Made by a program: the position numbers and the translations under genes. DNA of 64,000 nt. It comes from Neonectria sp. B-13. Taxonomy: Eukaryota > Ascomycota > Sordariomycetes > Hypocreales > Nectriaceae. The notes beneath the pieces are model-generated. The model was not told the DNA's origin, did no database searches, and saw nothing but the letters and a program-made list of their open reading frames with translations. Position 1 is the first letter of the stretch; every line of letters begins with the position of its first letter. The DNA lies in assembly GCA_002682825.1 (NCBI GenBank), contig NOKP01000007.1:1364001-1428000 (forward strand), written 5' to 3'. Below are positions 23,237-34,290 of the stretch, piece after piece.

Positions 23237-24534
23237 ATGACCAGCCTCGTACCAGCAAGTCGGCGCAAGCCAGAGACTTCGCCTACCGTCAAGCCGCGAG
23301 ATCCCATTGACGGCTGTCATGTTGTCCAGAAGCTCCAAGTGGACATCGACGACGTCAGTCCAGCCGAGGACGACGACGCCGACCTCAGTGACACCTGCTC
23401 CAACTTCTCCACCGTTTCCGAGGATTCCCTCCCTCCGATCCATGCCTACAGCCATACATACCATGGCTCTGGTCAAGTCATGACCCCGAATGACGAATCC
23501 GAAGCCCGGCGCATGGCCCTACAACATGAACTCTTCCAGCTCTGCCTCGATGGCGGCCTCGTCGATGCCAAACTCCCCATCGGAAGTCATACTCCCGAGA
23601 ACCCCTATCAGATTCTCGATATTGGCGCCGGCAGCGGTGTATGGGCATGCGACATGGCTCAACGCTATCCCCAAGTCAACATCCTTGGCATTGACATAAC
23701 CCGCGCCCTGCTCCCAAACGACGTGCCCACCAATGTGACCTTTGAGATCGCCGATGTCATGGATGCCTGGCCCCCGCACATGTACGAATTCATTCACATG
23801 CGTAACCTTGTCGGTGGCGGCATTCGTGATTGGCACTCTCTTCTGCGCCGTGCCTTCGCTCACCTCAAACCCGGAGGTCAGCTCGAATTCACCGAGATCC
23901 GCCCGCGCTTCTTTGATGTCGACCCTGAGCAGGCCGACCTGCCAAGTATTCTAGCTGGCGCAAAACCCGAGATCGGCTCGGCTTGTCTCGAGTACGAAAT
24001 GACGTATGTCGGTATGTGTATGAAACTAGGCCTGGACTTTGATCCCCTTCCCCGGATACCTAGGTGGCTGTCCGACATAGGCGCCGAGTCGATCCGTGAG
24101 CGAGTCGATTGGTTACCTGTAAAGAGCTGGGGGAACGATCCCATCATCCGCAAGAAAGGTGACATCTTGAGCCAGATGATTGAATGTGGTATGTCATGTG
24201 AAATGCCCGGTATCACGGTCGTATATGAAGCTGACGCCCGTGACAGGCCTCGAGAATTGGACTCTCATGCTATTCGGCATTTGTGGATGGGAAGAGAAGG
24301 ACACAAGGGCACTACTGGATCGCGTCAAGAAAGAGATCCAAGACCCCTCACTAAGAAGTAACGTGAAAGTGTACGTTGCCCCGTCCAGGCCAGGTTGAAA
24401 TGGCACCGCTAATACCCTTTGTTAGAACATTTATAACCGCACGAAAGCCACTTGCCACACCTGAGCTCACACCCGAGCCCACGGCTGAGGGTACCGCTGA
24501 AACAGAAACTGAGAATAGAGAGCACGTTCCCTGA
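23237..24534 (+). CDS. LaeA-like SAM-dependent methyltransferase
   Basis: Class I methyltransferase of the fungal LaeA/LaeA-like group, 394 aa. Exons 23237-24188, 24247-24370 and 24426-24534; introns of 58 and 55 nt, GT-AG. After an acidic, probably disordered N-terminus (about 1-95), the SAM motif I ILDIGAGSGVWA is at residues 126-137. The acidic residue after beta-2 is D153 (GIDIT), and the motif around 170-176 reads EIADVMD. The post-core block KPGGQLEFTEI follows. Exon 2 adds LENWTLMLFGICGWEE, and exon 3 ends in a Thr/Glu/Pro-rich tail. LaeA relatives regulate secondary metabolism or development, and some act in unrelated methylation. The target here cannot be inferred, and no biosynthetic cluster adjoins. 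The start follows a C-rich leader of several hundred bases. Confidence 0.87.
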
Positions 24535-25588
24535 GTTCCATGAACCAAAAGCATCCTTTAACTTATACGATGGAACCCATGTCATGAAGGCAGCTTAGCC
24601 TGCTTTAGGAGACAGGATATGATTGGAGTAGCCTGGTTGGACAACCGGCATGTACAAGAAGAGAAGCGTATTTTTCTCGGAGCACATATGGGCAGGATTT
24701 GGGAAACTGGTATAGCATTATGGTCTTGGCTTTGGGATGGATAACATTATGGGTCTTGTACATAGGGAGGCATATGAATCTGCAACAAATATGAGTATAT
24801 TGACAAGTGTTTGTACGCTCTTGTTAAGCAATCGGTGCGTGGGAACGTCCGCCACATCATCCATCTCTGGTAAGAATACTCCCGACGATCGACAATGCCA
24901 CTCGCTACCTGCATAACAATCAACCATATCTCACCCCTCGGGGGTAATTGAGTCTACTAGCCCCCCCAGCGCAGAACTTTGGGACGCCACAACTACCACG
25001 GGGGGAGCGCAACTCAAGACGGGTAATTCCTATCCTGACTCCAGCTGAATAGTCCGGGTCCACAACGCCGGAGCTGCAGCTGTAGTGGGGACGGCGGGCG
25101 CAGTTCCGCTGTCTCCCGGGCAAAGAGAAGAACAAGGTGACGGGTTACGGGATGGACTTTCTTTTGCCGGAGATTTTTCTGTCGTCTTTCGCGCGGTGGA
25201 GAGATCTTGGACTTCAAGGTCTTGGCAATTCATTAGGTAAGTATAGAGAATGGTGGATATGTAGTGGATGATGGATGCTGTGTCGGTTGCAACCTGTCTG
25301 GAGGGGCATTGCATCATGGGTTTGGAGCTACGGTCAATCCCCCTTGGCGTCGTTCTAACAACACCATTCAGATCGAATTGAGTTAAGTGAGCTGTGCCAA
25401 AGGAGCGACACATGTAGCCAAAGTAACAATTAAGGCAGTTGGACGGCCTAGGCTGGATAGAAAGGCTCAAAAACTATAAACAAAAACTGCAGCTGGGTAT
25501 CTTCAGCCCCGAGACTCGACATCGTCATGCCATGCGTGATTCATGCTCCGCTGGTGGCAACGCCTGTGTAAAAAACTCCATACACCAT
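24535..25588. other. Intergenic between convergent genes
   Basis: Holds the 3' flanks of the methyltransferase and of the leftward glutamine-synthetase-like gene. A 146-codon frame at 25030-25470 (minus) shows no recognisable domain. No gene called. Confidence 0.55.
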
Positions 25589-27146
25589 TTAAACCGTCTC
25601 GATGTACCGCTTCACCTCCCTGTGGGCATTGTTAGCAATGGGTATTTTCAAAGACGTACGGGTCAAATATGACTTACCAATCCGTGACAGCTTCGTCGTA
25701 CAAGCGGATCTCGTGCTCTCTCGTTCCTCCAAAGTGCTCCACAAAGTCATCGCCAAACACCTCCCTGGCGATGCTCTCCTTGCGCATGAAGCGCGTAGTG
25801 GCCTCCTTGAGGCTCTTGGCCAGGCGCTCGCCGGAGTCGGCGTCGCCGCCGACGTCCTGGCCCATGGCGAGGGGCGGGCAGGGGATCTCGAGCTTCTTCT
25901 CGACGCCGCGCCAGCCGAGGCCGAGGATGGCGGCCAGGACGAAGTGCGGGTTCGTGTCGGCGCCGGGCACGCGGACCTCGAAGCGCGTGGCCGAGGGCTT
26001 GCCGGTGATGAGGCGGATGGAGGCGGCGCGGTGCTCGAGGCCCCACGACACGGTGACGGGGGCCCAGAAGTTCTCGACGAGGCGCTTGTACGAGTTGATG
26101 GTGGGCGCCAGTAGAGGCATAATGTCCGGGAGGCCCTCGAGGATGCCGGCGAGGAAGTGGCGGCCTAGGTCCGAGAGGCCGGCGATGTCTTTCCACGGAG
26201 CGTTCTCGTCCACAGTATCCCGGGCGAAGAGGTTCTTGCCGTCCTTGTCGACGATGGACACATGCATATGGCCGCTGTTTCCCGGGAGGCCTTGCTTGGG
26301 CTTGGCCATAAAGCACGGGGTGATGCCATACTTCGTGCTGACGCTCTTGACAACGTACTTGAACAAGGCGGCGCGATCAGCCATCTGGGCGATCTCGCCG
26401 AACTCAAGGGCGGCCTCGAAGACGCCGGGGCCGGACTCAGTGTGCCAGCCCTCGATATTGCAGGAGAATTCGGCGCACGTATTAAAGACGTCGTAGTAGT
26501 ATTCCTTGTTGTGGACGGGGCGGGTGAGGGAGTAGCCGAACATGCCCTCAGTGAGGGAAGGGAGCTGATGGGGAGGGTTGTTCTGGAGGTAGGCGGCGGA
26601 AGAGGATGAGGATTCGGGAGCTCGGAACTGGAAGAATTCGTACTCGGCTGGGGGGGGACGTATTAGAGATGTCTAGAGCGGATTGAGTAGGAGGGAAAAC
26701 TCACCACCAGCCATGGCGCTGTAGCCGCGACTTTGCAGCTTTTCGAGCTGCGACTTGATCAGGCCGCGGGGACAGGCGCAGATGGGCTTCTTAGTGTCCG
26801 GGTCCAGGAAGTCAACGAGGACAAAGGGGACGTTGTCTTCCCAGGGAATGCGACGGAAGGTGGAGAGATCGGGGATGGCGAGGAGGTCATGGTAGCCGTT
26901 CTGGGCGTTGGAGATCTTCAGCTCGCGGATGTAGGTGCGGTCGTGCATGTCCCAGCCGAAGATGACGGAGCAGAAGCCGAAGCCCTCTTCGGCGATGGAC
27001 AGGAACTTCTTCTTGGAGATGAGCTTGCCGCGCAGGATACCGTCGACGTCGACGCCCGCGAGCTTGACCATTGCATCGTTCTTGAGGACGGTGGGGAGGG
27101 ACTCGACGGTGACGGGGCCGTCGAGGGTGTGAGATGAGGGCGACAT
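25589..27146 (-). CDS. Type I glutamine-synthetase-like ligase
   Basis: 480-aa protein with the full glutamine synthetase fold. Exons on the minus strand: 27146-26705, 26647-25678 and 25619-25589; introns of 57 and 58 nt. The last exon supplies EVKRYIETV and the stop. The N-terminal beta-grasp domain (VDVDGILRGKLI) is followed by the catalytic domain with the metal-binding ExE (AGAEYEFFQF), ESGPGVFEAAL, the ATP/glutamate block GNSGHMHVSI and the Arg loop (SWGLEHRAASIR). This architecture is the GSI/FluG-C-terminal type, not the shorter eukaryotic GSII that normally feeds ammonium assimilation. Its substrate may be an alkylamine such as putrescine or ethanolamine instead of ammonia, but that is inference. 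No N-terminal amidohydrolase as in FluG is fused. Confidence 0.9.
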
Positions 27147-29706
27147 GGCTGCTGAAGCTCGAGAGGAGGATGAAGGATGAGAGGGAAAGAAGAAAGAAGA
27201 AAGAACCCGAAAGCAGAAGCTGAAGTTATGGGATCTGAGAAAGACGTTTGCGACGGGCGATAGCAGGGCTACTTAATTGAGTACTTGACGTCTTAGACAC
27301 TGGGCCGGAATGTCGGTGCCGTGGATGGACGGAATCACAAGCCGGACAGCCGTGGAGTCGCAAAGTGTGGGGAACTCGTCAGAAAGCAAGCATACGCAAC
27401 AGAGAGAGAGGGAGAGAGCGGTTGGGATTTCTGGGTTTGTTGGAGGAGAGCGAATTGGGGATGAGAAGGGACGAGGAGGAGAGAGAGGGAGGGGGGGGGT
27501 GTGTCCTGCGATAGTGGGCGTGGGAGCGCGCAATGGATGGGGGGAGGCTTGGAACAGCGCGGCTACGATAACGATAAGGCTTCAGTGACGTAGTGGGGAT
27601 GCTGAGATGGAGAGTTCTAGTGCGGTTGCGGGCTAGTGGTGGAGTAGCCGGACGCTGGAGGCTGGAAAGCTGGAAGTGGTCAATAGCGGGGGAGGATGAT
27701 GGATGATGGATGGTGGAGGATGGAGGATAGGGAGGATGGAGGGGCTACGGCTGGCTGTTGGTTAGTTGTGGTTGCAAACACCTCTGGGATCATGACGATA
27801 GCAATTGCAGAGGCCAGGGATGAAAACAAGGTACTTTGCGAATACTGTAGAGCTGGACTAGGCAAGAGATAAGAGCCACCGGACGTTTTCGTCCATCCAG
27901 CAACCCATTCTGCTGGAGATGGTGGTTGTGACATTCGTTCGTGGTTGCTGGCTGGGATGAAGATACCAGAAGATAAGCACCAAGCATCAAGTCCCGGCTA
28001 TGCTAGTGCTGCACCGATTCGGGCGGAACGTCCACTCCTTGCATTACTACCTCAGACCTCACGTGCCCGTCTCCTCAGGCATGCATCCCGTCCGCCAGCT
28101 TATGCATCGTTGAATCGACCGTCGGCTATTTCCAACGCCGTTCCTCATCACGGCGGTGCGCCCTCCAACGCCAATTGCCGCGCGCTCACTTCAATTCACT
28201 CGAGCTGGCTTCAACGCCTCGGCACTTGAACCCAGCCAGACGTCATTCCTTCGTCCCTCCGCCATCTAGTCTGTTCCTTCCAGCCTGGCCCGAGCGCATT
28301 GCACCCCGCGGGCATGGAACAGGCACCGCGCTTGGGATGGGATCCCCTGGCCTGAGCTCTCCCCCCGCAGCATCCAGGACATGTCTAGTTGAGCCGCCAG
28401 TGTGGATTGAGGCTCGGAACGCGACCCTCGTCTTCGGTGTCTAGGCCCCGAGGGCTAACCAGGTGGTAACTGCGACTACAGTACGGATACAGCACAGTAT
28501 AACCGCGTTGCGATGGGTGTTGAGTTCCACCGCTTTGACTAATGGATTTGCCGCGAGTGGCTCGGATCCGACGTTCCCCTTCCCACCACCAGGTTTGTCT
28601 CTCCCCCCTCCCACTCTCCCACTCCCGTGCATCGCCGACATCGCGCGCGCATGTGGCAAGGTTGCGCTGCTGCGTGCTGCTTGCTGTCGATTGGACCCCT
28701 GATGCGTCACGTCCTGGATCTGACAACGCCCGCAAACCAACTCACAGACCGGCCCGCCATCTCACCTGCACGCTCACCTGCCATGGATCTCGTCATCTCA
28801 TCCGCCATCTCACGATGCTTGATTTCTGACGAAACTTGGAAATGGGAATCTCCTCCGCGCCCACTGCCGGCGCCAGTCCGCCTCCGCCATGGCCCGCTGT
28901 GAATCCATCTCCCACGTCGTCGGGTTCCACCTCCGGCCGGTTTCTAATTCGATCCCGAACACCGAGTCGCAAGCCTCCCAAGTCCCAAGTCCCAAGTGTC
29001 AAGCCGCAACCCACCACCCCTCCACTGACTAAGTGAGAGTCCACTCCCAGCTGCCGCCGCGCTCCGATGGGAGATGCTAGGGCGGGTCCCGCGACTGATA
29101 AGCTCCCGCCTGATCAAAACAAGGGTTCGCTTCGCGTCTCGTCAAATCAGTCTTTAACCGCGACCCGGACGTGCAGTGCCGTGTTATGCAGTATCCTGAC
29201 TGACCGTCTCTCCATCTGTCTTGTCGAGACATCAGAACCAACGATGCAGCCGCAGCCGCGCCCCCATCGCCGTTGTCGGAAAGCCAGACAAAAAGAAGCA
29301 CAGTGAGGAACCGAGGGTTGGACCGTGTGAGTTTCCTTGACTCATCAGGAACCTCTAGTTGATCCCGTGTCTCCTCCGTGTCTCCTCCGTGGTACCACTT
29401 CACCGTCTTTCATTGGGCTTGCCGCTCCGGTCTCTTTCCTCCCCCCTCCCACCCTCCCGAGGAAGGCGTTGCCTTGACATTGTCCCCTGCCGGCTTGTCC
29501 GCTGCCGTCCCTCTTATCGTGGCCCGGTTTGATAAGCTGCTCCCGGCCCCTCCCCCTCAGTTCTCGTTGCGACCAGATACATAAATCCAACTCCCACATT
29601 CCAATCCCAACTTTAAAGTCTCCAGTCTCAACTTAAACCTCTTCAACATCCTCTCAGCCTTGTTCCCAACTCCAAAGCTTCAACGCTTCACCCCTTCATC
29701 CACATA
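27147..29706. other. 2.56-kb intergenic between divergent GS-like and SDR genes
   Basis: No gene supported. The left side is purine-rich (leader of the leftward gene) with GATGGA-type short repeats near 27.69-27.74 kb. The right side is pyrimidine-rich and leads to the SDR start. A 12-bp direct duplication (CGTGTCTCCTCC twice) lies near 29.37-29.40 kb. Confidence 0.55.
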
Positions 29707-30820
29707 ATGCCTACTGCTACTGGTACTCTGCCTCGCGGCCGCCTTTCCGGCAAGAATGCCATCATCACCGGTGCTGCTGGGTAAGTCTCTGCTTGTTCTC
29801 GTCACCATGACCCCATGTCCATGTCCATGGTCAATATTCACCTTCATGTCCAACCCTCATCTTGAGCTTGACTCTCCCGCCTCTCATTCGTCTCCTATCT
29901 CTCGACACAACCATCTCAACTCATAGCTGACACAACCCTTCTCCAGCGGCATTGGCCTCGAGACTTCCATCCTCTTCGCCAAGGAGGGTGCTTCTGTCCT
30001 GATGTCCGACATCTCCCTCCCCGCCCTCGAAAAGGCTGCTGCCAAGGTCAAGCAGCTCGTACCCGATGCCCGCCGTGTCGAGATCTTCGTAGGTTCTCCC
30101 TCCATCTCCATTTCGCCGAAGCTCTTTCTTCTCCAACTCCCATTGACACGTCCTCCCCGGTTATAGAAGTGCGATGTCTCCAAGGAGGCCGAGGTCCAGG
30201 CCATGGTCGAGTCCATTGACTCCTGGGGCGGTATCGATGTCATGTTCAACAACGCCGGTATCATGCACGCCAAGGATGACGACGCCGTCAACACCCCCGA
30301 AGCGATCTGGGACCTGACCCATAACATCAACGTCAAGGGAGTCTGGTTTGGCTGCAAACATGCCGTCCTCTCTCTTCGCCGCCACAGCAAGACCAACGCC
30401 TCCATCATCAACACTGCCTCCGTCGTCGCCCTTGTCGGTGCCGCCACTCCCCAACTCGCCTACACAGCCTCCAAGGGCGCTGTCCTCGCTCTCACCCGTG
30501 AGCTCTCCATGGTCCACGCTCGCGAGGGCTTCCGCTTTAACAACCTGTGCCCTGCGCCCCTCAACACTCCCCTTCTCCAGGATTGGCTCGGTGACGACCA
30601 GGCCAAGCGCAACCGCCGTGAGATTCACTTCCCCATGGGCCGCTTCGGCGAGGCCATTGAGCAGGCCCACGCTGTTGTCTTCCTGGCCAGTGACGACGCC
30701 AGCTTCGTCAATGGCCACGACTTTGCCGTCGATGGCGGCATGACCAAGGCCTATGTTACCGCCGAGGGCCCCTCTCAGCCCCCTCCCCAGAACAACGCTC
30801 AGAAGGATGTTTTGGAATAA
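29707..30820 (+). CDS. Classical short-chain dehydrogenase/reductase
   Basis: NAD(P)-dependent oxidoreductase of 289 aa. Exons 29707-29780, 29947-30088 and 30167-30820; introns of 166 and 78 nt, GT-AG. Seen motifs: dinucleotide-binding TGAAGGIG (residues 21-28), the acidic residue after beta-2 (SDIS, D46) favouring NAD(H), structural NNAG (100-103), and catalytic S157, Y171 and K175 in YTASK. The C-terminal FVNGHDFAVDGGMTKAY is typical of the family. A Pro/Gln-rich tail ends the protein. The substrate is not predictable. The gene lies tail-to-tail with methylisocitrate lyase, 351 nt apart. Confidence 0.92.
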
Positions 30821-31171
30821 GCGGATCATGTTATCATGTGTGATCTGAATCGTGTAGATGGCGTTTTGGAAAGTTGCCTTACTAAGTAGGTCGGCGATGC
30901 GCGAGCGAGGGATTGTATGGGAAAGGACGTCGATGGGTATCGACGGGAATCATGAAGCCGGAGCTGGACCACTTACACATGCATAACACGAGTATGAGTA
31001 TTTAGGAACATATGGGCTTGTCGTCAAGGCTCCAAGTAGTCGAATTTTATTCAGATGATAATTTACACAACTAAACCCCCAAACTCCGATCCATGCATTT
31101 CCGTCTCTTTCATTTCATTTTTCATGCCGTTCTTCATACCATTCCTCATATCACTCCATCAATGCGCTAGT
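30821..31171. other. Convergent 3' region
   Basis: Short spacer between the SDR and mclA stop codons. It should contain both polyadenylation sites; no gene seen. Confidence 0.6.
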
Positions 31172-33027
31172 CTAATGAAATTGGCCCTCGGTGTTGCCGT
31201 CACCCATGCTCTTGCTACTGGAGCTGCCGCTCTGGATGGCACCCAAGATGCCGTCGATATAGCTGGCACCGCTCCACTTCTGGTGCGTCAGGACATCGCA
31301 CCCGAGTTCCTTCTCGCGGCGCTGCACCAAGTCTACGTAGGCCTTCATGCCCTCCGTCTTGAACTCACGGGACAGCTCTGTGGTGATGGTGGCATTGGAG
31401 TGAAGTCCCGCTAGGGAAATGAGCTGCAGGACGAAGCCCTCACGGGCAATGTCCCAGATGAACGACTTGAGCGTCTCATCGGTAAATCCATGGGACATCC
31501 AGTTGAAGGACGGCGAGAGGTTGTAGACCAGGCCCTTACCCGGGTACACTTCGCGGACGGTGCGGCCCAGCTTGGCGGCCACCTCGACGTTAGGGTCGCC
31601 CGTCTCGACCCACAGGAGGTCGGCATAGGGACCAAAGGCCAGAGCGCGCTTGGTAGCAGCATCCATGCCGGCGCGGTAGTGATAGTAGCCCTCGCGGGTA
31701 CGGGGGATGTCCCAGTTGAAGTAGACGGGGGTCTTGGTGTACTTGGCTGCGAGGGCGCGGCGGCGCGAGATGCCCATGTCACGGTCCTTGGCCGTGGCGG
31801 CGAGGAACTCGTCGATCTGGGCCTGGGAGACACCCTCGCTCTTCATGTGGGCGACGGCGGCCTCGTCAAAGGTGACGAGCTGGGTGCTCTTGACCCAGTT
31901 GGCCTCGAAGATGTCGATCTCGGCGCCGACGGCACCGTTGGCCTCCATGTCCTGGATGGTCTCGGCGAGAGGCTGCAGGGCCGGGTCGGCGACGCCCAAG
32001 ATGAATTCATGGTCGCGCACGTCGATGGCCGAGGACAGCAGCTTGCCAGACTCGGAGTCGGTGCGGGCGATGACGAGGTTCTCGCAGCCCATGACGTCCC
32101 ACTGGAAGCGGGCGGCTACGAGGCGGTTGATGTGCTCGCCGACGGGGACGAGCACCTTGCCGGCGAGGTGGCCGCACTTCTTGCCACCGTGAAGCTGGTC
32201 TTCGAAGTGGACGGCGGCGGCGCCGTTCTCGGCAAAGAGCTTGGCGAGCTTGAGGACAGCGGAGAGGCCGCCGTGGCCGGTGTCGCCGTCGGCGATGATG
32301 GGCCGCAGGTAGTCGACGTAGGGGCTGTCGATGCGCTCCTGGGGCGTCATCTTACGGCGTAGGTCCCACTGCTTGCGGTCGTGCATGGACTGGGCCTTGG
32401 CGAGGCGCTGGACTTGGTTGGGGACGGTGTTGTAGGGGTAGTCACCGAAGTCTGGAGAGACCTCGTTGGTGCTGGTGAGCAGCGAAGAGCAGGCCCAGCC
32501 GGAGATGTAGAGGACTTCCTGGTGAGGGGCCTGCTGGGTCATCTGAACGGGGTCGATGGCGCCCACTGTGGAGGTGTTAGTGACGGGACATGGCATGTAT
32601 CTGGGAGGTTGCTGTGCTTACTGGTGTGGATGGGCTCGCCGTTGGCCTCGCGCTCGCGGATGAGGTTGAAGAACTTGGTGGCCATGACGGAGCTGGGATA
32701 CAGCGTCTTCTGCGAGCCGCGCTTGGAGGCGACATCGGCGGCGCTGTAGGGCCGCTTGATGCCCTTGTAGCGCGGCGACGCCCACCAGGCCTGGATCTCA
32801 GAGACGGTGGCCTCATAGAGGGCGTCCTCGGCAACGCCAGGCTTCTGGGACTCGGGGAGCAGCTGGAAGGCGTCGGCGAGCATTGTGTTGGTGGTTGTGC
32901 GGAGGGCGGTGGTGGTGGAGAGGGCGCGGACGGGGAATGCGCGGAAGGGCGAGGGCATTCGCGGCTTGGCGACGGAGAGCAGGAGGCGCCGGGGGGCTCT
33001 GGAGGCGAAGCGTTGCATGGTTGCCAT
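31172..33027 (-). CDS. mclA: Mitochondrial 2-methylisocitrate lyase
   Basis: Cleaves 2-methylisocitrate to pyruvate and succinate in the methylcitrate cycle, which disposes of propionyl-CoA. Exons on the minus strand 33027-32622 and 32565-31172 with one 56-nt intron give 599 aa. It has the isocitrate-lyase superfamily catalytic block GGKKCGH (KKCGH at residues 264-268), [11 protein letters not shown] and HFEDQ. Two features separate it from glyoxylate-cycle isocitrate lyase: an Arg/Ser-rich amphipathic presequence ([20 protein letters not shown]) fitting mitochondrial import, and no peroxisomal SKL-type end (the C-terminus is NTEGQFH). The divergent neighbour is methylcitrate synthase, which strongly supports the assignment. 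Confidence 0.9.
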
Positions 33028-34290
33028 GCTCTGTCTCTCTGTGTCTGGGGATTGGTTGTGTTGCGCAGAAAGGACTGAGTATGCGCGAGGTGGAGTGGAT
33101 GGTGGGTTGTATGTATGTATGCAAGAGAGAGGTGGGTGGTGGTGGGTGGGTGGACAAGTGGGGTGAAGGTGGGATTACAGATGAAGCTCGGCTGATGAAT
33201 AATAATGACCAAGGTCTGAGGATTGGAGAAGTCTCGGCCGAAAAATAAAAACACCACACCAGAACAGCGCCCCTACGAAGCAGCTAGACACAAAAAGGGC
33301 GGCATCGGACGAAGTCGATTTGAAGAGAAGAGCGGCTCGATGACCGACCGGTGACCGAGACCAGCTCCGCCTCAGACTTGCATGATGCTGAGCCCTGACT
33401 CTGGGCGTCCAGTGTCGAAGCTCGGTAATAGCTGCATCGAAGTCGCCCAGTCTCGACAACACAAAGAGCCTTGGTTAGACGGCAAACCATTGCCGACGGC
33501 ATTGGCCAATGACGGAGCTACGGCGGCTGTTGGGGGACCTTGGTTGGAGATGGGTGTCTCTGGACCTTGGCCTTGAGCCGGGTCTTAGCGGCTTTCCTCG
33601 GTTGTCAGTCCTGGCCTTGTGGGCGGTTAGCCGCACGTCACAGGCTCTGTACGGGTTGCTGCAGCCACAGGTACGTAGCCTGCGTGCTCCTCTGCATCGG
33701 GTTGTCCTGTCGTCCGATGCGTGGGCTGTTGCCTTTTGGCTTTGTGCGGTTAGCATGGAGGAGGGGAAGCGAGAAGAGACGGGAGGTTGTGGTGAGTGAC
33801 GGATGCGGGTGTGTTACTGGCCACCCGCAGTCTGGGACTCGTCTCTCGGCACAAGGCTTTTTTTATGCGTTGCCCTTGCTCTCCTGTCGATCTCCTCCTC
33901 GTTTCTTATTTCTTCTTCTTCCTCTTTCATCCGTCCTGCCATCGACTCCCGACCCAATTGACCTTTGTGAGTGCCTACATTGCCAGCTCTGAACCAATCT
34001 CTCTCTTCCGTTGCTGACCTGGACCGGACCCCGCAAATAGAGGCCCCAGACTTCAGTGCCCCATTCCCCCATTTGCACACCCCGCTATTCGCTCTTCCGG
34101 CTGTTACCCCAGACTCGACAACCCCACGGGTTTGCTTTTATAGCCTGGGAAGCCGCGGCCCATTGTCCTCCAGCTCCTGCCTTTTGAGCCTGCCACCACA
34201 TCTTCTCTTCTCTTCTCTTCTCGTCCCTCTTCAATCTCCATCCCTTTCCTCTCTCCTCTCTCCTTCATACCCAGTCTCTCATCCTTCACC
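33028..34290. promoter_or_regulatory. Bidirectional promoter of mclA and mcsA
   Basis: 1,263 nt separate the two divergent start codons. The strand that is pyrimidine-rich changes across the region, as expected for two outward-facing leaders. CreA-type motifs are present as GTGGGG at 33158-33163 and, inverted, CCCCAC at 34122-34127. These are short and may occur by chance. No gene is supported inside, although several open frames occur. Confidence 0.6.

Noticed and set aside
22491..23240. 249-codon plus-strand frame just before the methyltransferase
   Set aside because: Pro/Leu/Thr/Ser-rich translation of a pyrimidine-rich leader; it ends by overlapping the methyltransferase ATG in another frame.
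30161..30829. 222-codon minus-strand open frame
   Set aside because: Antisense to the SDR gene, which has all family motifs on the plus strand.
31490..32362. 290-codon plus-strand open frame
   Set aside because: Antisense to methylisocitrate lyase; same compositional artefact and no domain.
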